Shown here in pieces: positions 58,440 through 64,000 of a stretch of DNA of 64,000 bases. The DNA lies in assembly GCA_036426205.1 (NCBI GenBank), contig CM071568.1:223064966-223128965 (forward strand), written 5' to 3'. Numbering within the stretch: position 1 is the first letter of the stretch; each line of letters opens with the position of its first letter. This DNA is from Ascaphus truei (Eukaryota > Chordata > Amphibia > Anura > Ascaphidae). Below the pieces are notes generated by a model that was not told the origin of the DNA, ran no database searches, and was given only the letters and a program-made list of their open reading frames with translations. A program made the translations under genes and the position numbers.

Positions 58440-59273
58440 AAGGGAGAAGTTAATCCCAGGTTCTCTTCTCTGAATCTACAAATTTCCTCAGCATCCCTTT
58501 TAGAGTTCAGTTAAATCTTTCCACCAATCCGTCAGTCTGTGGATGGTAGACCGATGTCCGAACAGACTTGACCTCTAGTAACTTGAAGACATCCTGCATC
58601 CGTTTAGCCATGAAATTTGTACCTTGGTCTGTCAACTTAACCTGAGGAAGTCCAACCCGTGAGAACAGTTCCAACAACTTGTTGGCTACTTGCTTCGCCA
58701 TTGCTGTTCTCAGAGGGAACGCCTCAGGATATCTTGTCGCATAATCAACTATTACAAGAATAAACCTGTGTCCTTTCGCAGAAGGTTCTAGAGGTCCTAC
58801 CAAGTCTACCCCAATCCTCTCAAAGGGAACTGACACCAAGGGTAGAGGAACCAAAGGGGCTGGTTTTTGTCCTTTTGGACTAGTTAGCTGGCACTCCGGA
58901 CATGCTGCACATAGCTTAGCAATATCACTATGCATCCCTGGCCAATAGAATCGGGATGAAATACGGTCCAATGTTTTATCCCTGCCCAGGTGACCACCCC
59001 AAGGGACAGTATGGGCTAGAGTGAACACAGATTTACAAACGCCTTGGGAACCAATATCTGTCTGGTGAACTCCCCTGTTTGTGTCTGCCAATTCACCCTA
59101 TATAGGATATCCATTGATAGCTCAAAATGGGGGAATACTATCACCCCCAGTGCATCTAAAATCTGTTCATCAATTTTCACCACCTTGTCATACTGTCTAG
59201 CAAGGACTGGGTCTTCCCTTTGCTTCTGGTGAAAGTCAGGGAGGTACAGGTCTGGTAAATCTCCAGGGCCCAT
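58440..59273 (-). pseudogene. Gmr1 integrase (zinc-binding and DDE core)
   Basis: Integrase inserts the cDNA into the genome. The frame 59,273-59,016 is the linker after protease, then a shift leads to 59,091-58,507. The HHCC zinc module shows HTVPWGGHLGRDKTL and CAACPECQ. The DDE core shows the first Asp in RIGVDLVGPLE, the second in VKLTDQGTNFMAKRMQ and the Glu in DGLVERFN, so all three catalytic residues are present. A TGA stop right after VERFN, where relatives usually have Arg (CGA), fits CpG decay. Downstream reading continues TLKGMLRKF before the next frame at 58,430. Confidence 0.9.
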
Positions 59274-60901
59274 ACCCCCTCCCTTTGGCCATCCCCAGCC
59301 ATCACTTGTGACCTCTGACTACTAGAATGGTCACCTTGAGACCCAGATTTCTGCAACCAGACCTGTTTGTCCAAGCGTCTTTGCTTCCGAGTCTTTTGAA
59401 CCCGGTGTCTACTGGGAAAAAGGTCTGCCGAGAAGGGGAACAGTTTGCCGGGGTTCTCCTGAGCCCTAGAAGGAGGCTCCTCGTGAAAGACTGGGGTCAT
59501 TAGGTCCGAAAAGAAAGGCCAGTCCCGACTGAGCACAACGGGGGCAGGGAGCCAAGGAGCGACTCCTACTTTGAGGTAAGCCTCCTGACCTTTTACCTGT
59601 AGCCGGATTTTGGCCGTCGGATAGCGTTTTACATCGCCGTGTATACATTCTATGCTCCATGGGGAGTCAAAAGAACACATGTTGGGCGGTAACAGTTCCT
59701 GGAGGACCAGCGTTTTCCCAGAGCCCGAATCTACAAGGGCGTGGACGGTTTTTCCCCCAATCAGGGCTGGAAGTAGCCAGGGCTTGTAATTTTCCTCAGT
59801 AAAAGCCGAGGCGACGGTTCTGCTGAATGAACAATCCATCAGTGGACAGTCCACATTCCGGTGGCCTTGTTCTCTGCAGGCGTAACATGGAGAGGGTTCC
59901 CTCGCAGGAGGGGGCTGTGGATAGCACTCCGCTGGACCAGTTACTGGAGACCAAGCCTCTGGTGGGTCCTGTGGGCGACGTCCTCGGAAGTTCCTCTCTC
60001 TTTGCGACGAGCCGACATCCGGAAGGAGATGAGGGTCTCTGCGGGGACCAGCATTTGGACTCCGTCCTTGCTGGAACAACTGCTCCTTCCGTTGGACTTG
60101 GCGGTTCCGTGACGGGCCGTAGGTTCCCCATTGATCCGACCTCCCTCTTTGGGCGTCCGCAAGTGCCGGTGGAGTCGGGTCCAGGACACTCGCCTGCTGC
60201 TCAGCTCCAAGGAAGTTCTCCACGAGTCGGACCGCCAAAGCTAGGGTTTCAGCAGCGTGGCGTTTTACCCACGAGTGTGCGGAAGGGGGTATTATTTGTA
60301 GAAATTGTTCCAAAACCACCTGCTCAAGAATTGCCTCCTTAGTGCACTCCTCGGGTTGTTTCCAGCGCGTACATAAGTCCAATAATCGCTGAGCGAGGAC
60401 CCGGGGTCTCATCTTAGCGGTGTACTTCATGTTCCGGAACTGCTGCCGCTAGGTCTCTGCGGTCAGACCTAAGCGATCCAGTATGGCGGCTTTTACTTGT
60501 CGGTAGTCCATTGCCTGATCTGCTGGGAGGCTCTGATATGAGGCCTGGGCTTCTCCTATGAGGAGCGGGGCCAAAGCAGTTGCCCAGCGATCTGTAGCCC
60601 AGCCCTGAGCTTCGGCAACTCTTTCAAAAGTCATTAAAAAAGCCTCTGGATCCTCGTTCGGAGCCATTTTCCTCAGGAGTATCGGGGATCTGCTTGTCAG
60701 TTCTGCACTGGCAGACCCTTGGAATTGGGTCAGCAGCTTGGCAATCCACTCATCCTGTGCTGCTTGTAGTCTTTCATCTCTCTCTGCTTGCAGCCGAGCC
60801 TGCTCCTGCATTAACAGTCCCTGCTGTTTGGTCTGCTCCTGCATTAACTGTCCCTGCTGTCTGGTCTGCTCGCACAGAAAGTCTTTCAAAAGTTCTTCCA
60901 T
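59177..60901 (-). pseudogene. Gmr1 gag-protease with SCAN-like domain, in-frame TAG
   Basis: The start is probably the ATG at 60,901 (MEELLKDFL); an upstream ATG at 60,991 lies in the LTR and reads through the primer site. A Gln-rich coiled coil follows, then the capsid C-terminal part: RKMAPNEDPEAFLMTFERVA, then after the stop RQQFRNMKYTAKMRPRVLAQ and TKEAILEQVVLEQFLQIIPP, closely like SCAN domains. A single TAG at 60,449-60,451 interrupts this domain, with the same frame open on both sides. CYACREQGHRNVDC is a CCHC zinc knuckle. VHALVDSGSGKTLVLQE holds the protease DSG. SCAN domains of vertebrate zinc-finger genes are known to descend from Gmr1-like gag. Confidence 0.9.
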
Positions 60902-60950
60902 TCTTGTGTGTGTGTGTAGCCCTTTAACTGCAGGAGCCTTTTGAAAAAAT

Positions 60951-60970
60951 CCATCCCATTTCTGACACCA
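60951..60970 (-). other. Primer-binding site for tRNA-Leu
   Basis: The minus-strand sequence TGGTGTCAGAAATGGGAT matches the complement of a vertebrate tRNA-Leu 3' end at 17 of 18 positions. It lies 2 bp inside the LTR edge. Confidence 0.8.
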
Positions 60971-60972
60971 TA

Positions 60973-61450
60973 TGTTGCAGGGTACATGCAACTACACACG
61001 TGGGTTTCTTGACAAGGCTTATTTATTTAGCCTTAAAATATATACAGCACACAAAACAAAAATAGCTTTTCATCAGCAAAAAACAAAAATAGCTTTTTCT
61101 TCAGCTAACCAAACAAAACAGTTTCTCTTTAGCAGACAGTATATATATATAAGGTAGCTACCCTTTTTCTATGCATGGGACAGACAGTTCACAATTCAAC
61201 TACTTTGCTACTCAGACCTTGTTTCAGGAATCTCTTTAGCAGCTTTCTCTTTAGCAGCTTACTCCTCTCTCCTCAACAGCCAGGCTCCATGTGTCTACAG
61301 CCTGGGTTTTAACTCACCTTGATTAGGCAGCTGGGATCCAACTAATTGTCCTGAGGTTCCCAGCTGAAGTTAACCTAGTCAGTGCTGCACTGCAGACTAG
61401 ACATAGGTTTTCCAGGCATATAACTGGTGGCTTTTATTTACCCTGTCACA
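60973..61450 (-). repeat. 5' LTR of the Gmr1-type element (478 bp)
   Basis: In element orientation it starts TGTGACAGGG (61,450) and ends CCCTGCAACA (60,973), with 8 of 10 bases complementary. A TATATATATA tract near 61,140 and an internal T-rich strand agree with LTR structure. Confidence 0.75.
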
Positions 61451-61817
61451 GGCGTCCTCTCCCAATCCAGATGATATCACCTCACAGTCTCTATCTTGAG
61501 TGATGCAGGTTTGATCCCAGACACACTTGTCACACTGCTCCCTCCTTGTCAGAGCACACAGCAGTGTCTGTCTCACTGACTAAGCTACTGCTAAAAGGGT
61601 AAAGTCCCTACCTTAGGGCCTTCCCTACACAGCAGCTACACATCTACTGGTGAGTTGCGCCTAGCTGGGGCCTGGGGGTAACCTGGCCTAGTGTAAGAAG
61701 CCACTTGCTCCTTACACACTACCTCCCCCTCCCCTCTCCCAGCTCCAACTAACTCTCCCTGTCTCCACACAACAATGTATCCACATGCAGCATGAGAATC
61801 TGTCAGCCTCAGTGGCT
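61451..61817. repeat. Dispersed repeat, copy 2, left part
   Basis: Shares TCCCTACC, TAGGGCCTTCCCTACA and CTACTGGTGAG-type blocks with 44,960-45,060. Interrupted by the PLE repeat at 61,818. Confidence 0.45.
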
Positions 61818-62317
61818 AAACAATTAGCCCCTGAAGAAGAAACGTTCCGTTTCGAAACGCGTAGGACAAGGCTTACGAGTGTTCTAGCCTCTTACTAGCA
61901 CCCCAGTACGCGACTTTGACTGTTTGTGAGCGGCGCCGAAACCCCCGTGGTGACGTCACGATCCAGGAAGCGCTTCACACAGAGGAGAGTGCTGGCGCCC
62001 AGCTGATGCCAAAAGACTGCCCTGCTGAAGCACTGCAGGAATCAGCATCTCCCAGCCTACCTGTGCTTAGGGGAGCAAGGAACAGCAGAGGTTGTACACC
62101 AATTTCAATAGGACCCTGCAATATTGAGGACAGCAGCATCACTCCTGCAAGGACACCTTTTCTGGTCTCCGGAGGCGTTGGGTAAAATATCCCGAAACTG
62201 CTCGTAATTATTGCATTTGATGTACGCACATTACTCACCCATTTATTATATATGTCAATAATATCTTGTAATGCACTATGAGCGTTGTGCGCTGTGTCTT
62301 TTTTGTATCCATTTGCT
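61818..62317 (+). mobile_element. Solo PLE terminal repeat, 13-bp TSD
   Basis: AGCCTCAGTGGCT is repeated at 61,805-61,817 and 62,318-62,330. The 500-bp insert begins with a hammerhead motif within 20 bp of its edge and has no coding sequence. This is the expected form of a PLE reduced to one terminal repeat. Confidence 0.65.
61827..61868 (+). ncRNA. Hammerhead ribozyme motif, core CTGAAGA
   Basis: The consensus box CTGAAGA (61,831-61,837) is followed by helix II GAAAC/GTTTC around GTTCC, the GAAA box (61,854-61,857), C-GC-G helix III and the triplet GTA (predicted cleavage after 61,863). Helix I is weak: CC/GG next to the core, with a possible GCC/GGC further out. Confidence 0.6.
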
Positions 62318-62800
62318 AGCCTCAGTGGCTGTCTGACTGCATGTGGCAAGGATCATAAGGCAGTCCCCAGAGGCTGCTGGGAGTTGTAGTCTCCTCTGGG
62401 GCTTTTCCCTATGAGGACCACATGGGCGCCTTTCTAATGGCCGCCTACCTCTCTCTAGTTGGGCCTGCGCTAGACTTATGGCCGCCGTGCCACTCTCCTG
62501 CGCATGCGCAATATCTAGGGGGCCCTGCACTACAGGTAATGGCCGCCGCACCTCCTCATACACACCGCACATGCGCGAACCCCGCGCCAGTCGCAACATG
62601 GCCGCCGGTACTCCTGGGGCTACACTGCGCATGCACGACTTCCCGCGCATGAGCGAAAGCACGCAAAATGGCAGCGCCCTGGCACTGATGACACCGGGAG
62701 CCCCTGCAACTGCCTGATATGGTGCGGGGGTACCCGCTACTCTGCGCAGGTGAGGCGGGCCAGAGAGGACCCTGCTACATACACCTCCTGTACTCTGCAG
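62318..62800. repeat. Dispersed repeat, copy 2, right part (CpG-rich)
   Basis: Shares TGGGAGTTGTAGT, TAATGGCCGCC and GCGCATGCGC blocks with 45,170-45,420. It contains repeated ATGGCCGCC units and the full palindrome TGCGCATGCGCA at 62,499-62,510. A 197-codon minus-strand frame here is a by-product of GC richness. Confidence 0.5.
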
Positions 62801-64000
62801 TGAGGAGCAGCACTGTGCTGTTCGCAGCAATATTAATACTGTTACAACAACAGAAAAGCTGTAACACAAACATTTAAAAGTCTTTGCTCAACTCATCCTA
62901 TCAGATCAAGTCAGTGCCTTTCTACTAATTACATAAGTGTGTCATCTGAGGAGCACAAGGTGTCTGGGAAGCTTTCTGAATTATAATAACCGGCTAAAAC
63001 ATGGAGAGAAAAATGACAGCACTCGTGGCACTAAACTGAAACAAACTTTATTTCCAGCTAGCATTTGGTCCTGGAAATGAAACCTTCAGTAGGACATATT
63101 ATATAGTAAGAGACATTGGCCCAAATTTACTAAGTGGTGCTAGGCTGTAGGACACCTCACCCATTCCCTTGAATAATAAAATAGTTTCAATATGAGAGTT
63201 AATCTTCAGGCCCCTGTAGAAATCATCAGCTATGTAATTGACATAAATAATTAGGTATACACATTCCACAGTTTGATAAAAGGTTAATGCAGAAGCCAAT
63301 TCCTATGTTGTCCTTGAAAACGACTGTCAATAACTATGATATTTACAAGCTCAGGTGTTATTCACCGTAGAGCACATTAGTGTTTGCTCTTAAATTGACT
63401 GGTTAATGAATACATCAAGATATTGTAATGTAATAATGCAACATAATAAAGTGCAAATAAGAAAATGCAGTACTTCACATTCTGTTATAATTGTATACTT
63501 TTTACTAGACACTGAGGTTATAGTGAATAAAATGAATGTGACAAGAACATGTAACCAAGACAATGAATCCACATGTGTATCTGCATGCCCTCCATAGGTC
63601 ACTAAAACCTCTTTCATTCACCCTATTATCACGTCATTCGGTGGTTGGTTAATCTGTAGATTAGGATTCTGGGAAATTGGGTAATGACATGCAAATGAGA
63701 ATGCTGTCTGCACACTTTTTATAGCCAAACATACTCATAGACTAATTATTTCCTTGTATAACACGGACTAACACAGCTATTTCTGCTTAATTCTTTTATA
63801 ATGTAGAGTTGTGGCACATTTTTCAACTACTACAAGCCTCACAATGCAGAATTAGAAACCTAGCCCAAACTGACCATTCCGGAAGGATGATACAACTGTC
63901 TTTCAGTGGGTATAACAGTTAGTACATCCTCAACTTTGCTATCCTTCTTCATGTGTCTTCTTCCATGCTATACCACCATGCATCAGTTCAGTAGAGGTAA
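62801..64000. other. No gene seen
   Basis: AT-rich sequence without a named element. TTGGCCCAAATTTACTAAGT near 63,116 resembles a MITE edge, but no partner end was found. Confidence 0.45.

Larger units (their letters stand above)
57006..61450 (-). mobile_element. Gmr1-type Ty3/gypsy element (gag-PR-IN-RT)
   Basis: On the minus strand: an LTR (61,450-60,973), a tRNA-Leu-type primer site, gag with a SCAN-like domain and zinc knuckle, a protease, integrase, and then RT. Integrase precedes RT, as in Ty1/copia, but the RT and integrase sequences are Ty3/gypsy-like. This order defines the Gmr1 group first described from cod. RNase H and the 3' LTR are missing because the element is truncated near 57,006. 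Confidence 0.9.

Noticed and set aside
57069..59273. Two unrelated gypsy fragments giving a false integrase-before-RT order
   Set aside because: A single uninterrupted 453-codon frame contains the integrase C-terminus and RT.
62276..62869. 197-codon minus-strand frame
   Set aside because: It crosses the edge of a PLE terminal repeat and its TSD, lies in CpG-rich repeat sequence and has no domain.

Overview
This window looks like vertebrate intergenic DNA, most likely from an amphibian (probably a frog or toad, large genome). That inference rests on the mobile-element mix: Penelope-like elements, L1, CR1, Ty3/gypsy elements of the chromovirus and Gmr1 types, hAT, Tc1/mariner and Harbinger copies, and tRNA-derived SINEs with an L2/MIR-type tail. 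I find no convincing host gene, no tRNA or rRNA and no CRISPR. Almost every recognisable coding stretch belongs to a decayed mobile element, and the layout is a set of nested insertions whose order can be read from target-site duplications (TSDs).

Region by region. 0-9.9 kb: the first copy of an old duplicated unit (A at 60-611, B at 5.87-7.07 kb), a GC-rich MITE, a hAT MITE, a Penelope-like element (PLE) with long inverted arms and a 16-bp TSD (2.1-3.8 kb), a gypsy remnant, SINEs (one split by a MITE), and the second copy of unit A (8.29-8.82 kb). 9.9-18.1 kb: a hAT-like element with an 8-bp TSD that holds GC-rich duplicated cargo and a Tc1 transposon, which in turn holds a second PLE. 18.65-19.44 kb: the second copy of unit B, split by a solo LTR. 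19.55-33.1 kb: an L1 element whose RT is split by a 6.8-kb TA-flanked transposon (22,260-29,036). A third PLE (29,050-31,012) inserted exactly at that transposon's right end. Removing both rejoins the L1 reading frame.

33.3-44 kb: a hammerhead-ribozyme motif at 33.34-33.42 kb, LTR and PLE scraps, a sushi/Mart-like chromovirus (37.3-42.3 kb) carrying a palindromic MITE in its 3' LTR, and a CR1 element split by a Harbinger MITE. 44-52.8 kb: unclassified repeats, a 5'-truncated L1 tail, PLE-like sequence with another hammerhead motif, MITEs, and a stretch with no recognisable element. 52.8-61.5 kb: an unfamiliar LTR retroelement with a long gag-like reading frame (plus strand), facing a Gmr1-type Ty3/gypsy element (minus strand) with a SCAN-like gag and integrase before reverse transcriptase. 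61.5-64 kb: a repeat split by a PLE terminal repeat carrying a hammerhead motif, then unannotated sequence.

The most interesting object is the 22,260-29,036 transposon. It carries two divergent multi-exon genes between CAG...CTG terminal repeats: an IS630/Tc1-mariner DDE transposase in at least five exons (plus), and a basic, coiled-coil, probably BEN-domain protein (minus). They share a roughly 210-bp intergenic promoter region. Both are broken in this copy. A second theme is self-cleaving RNA: hammerhead-like motifs recur in several PLE terminal repeats and in a separate repeat at 33.3 kb.
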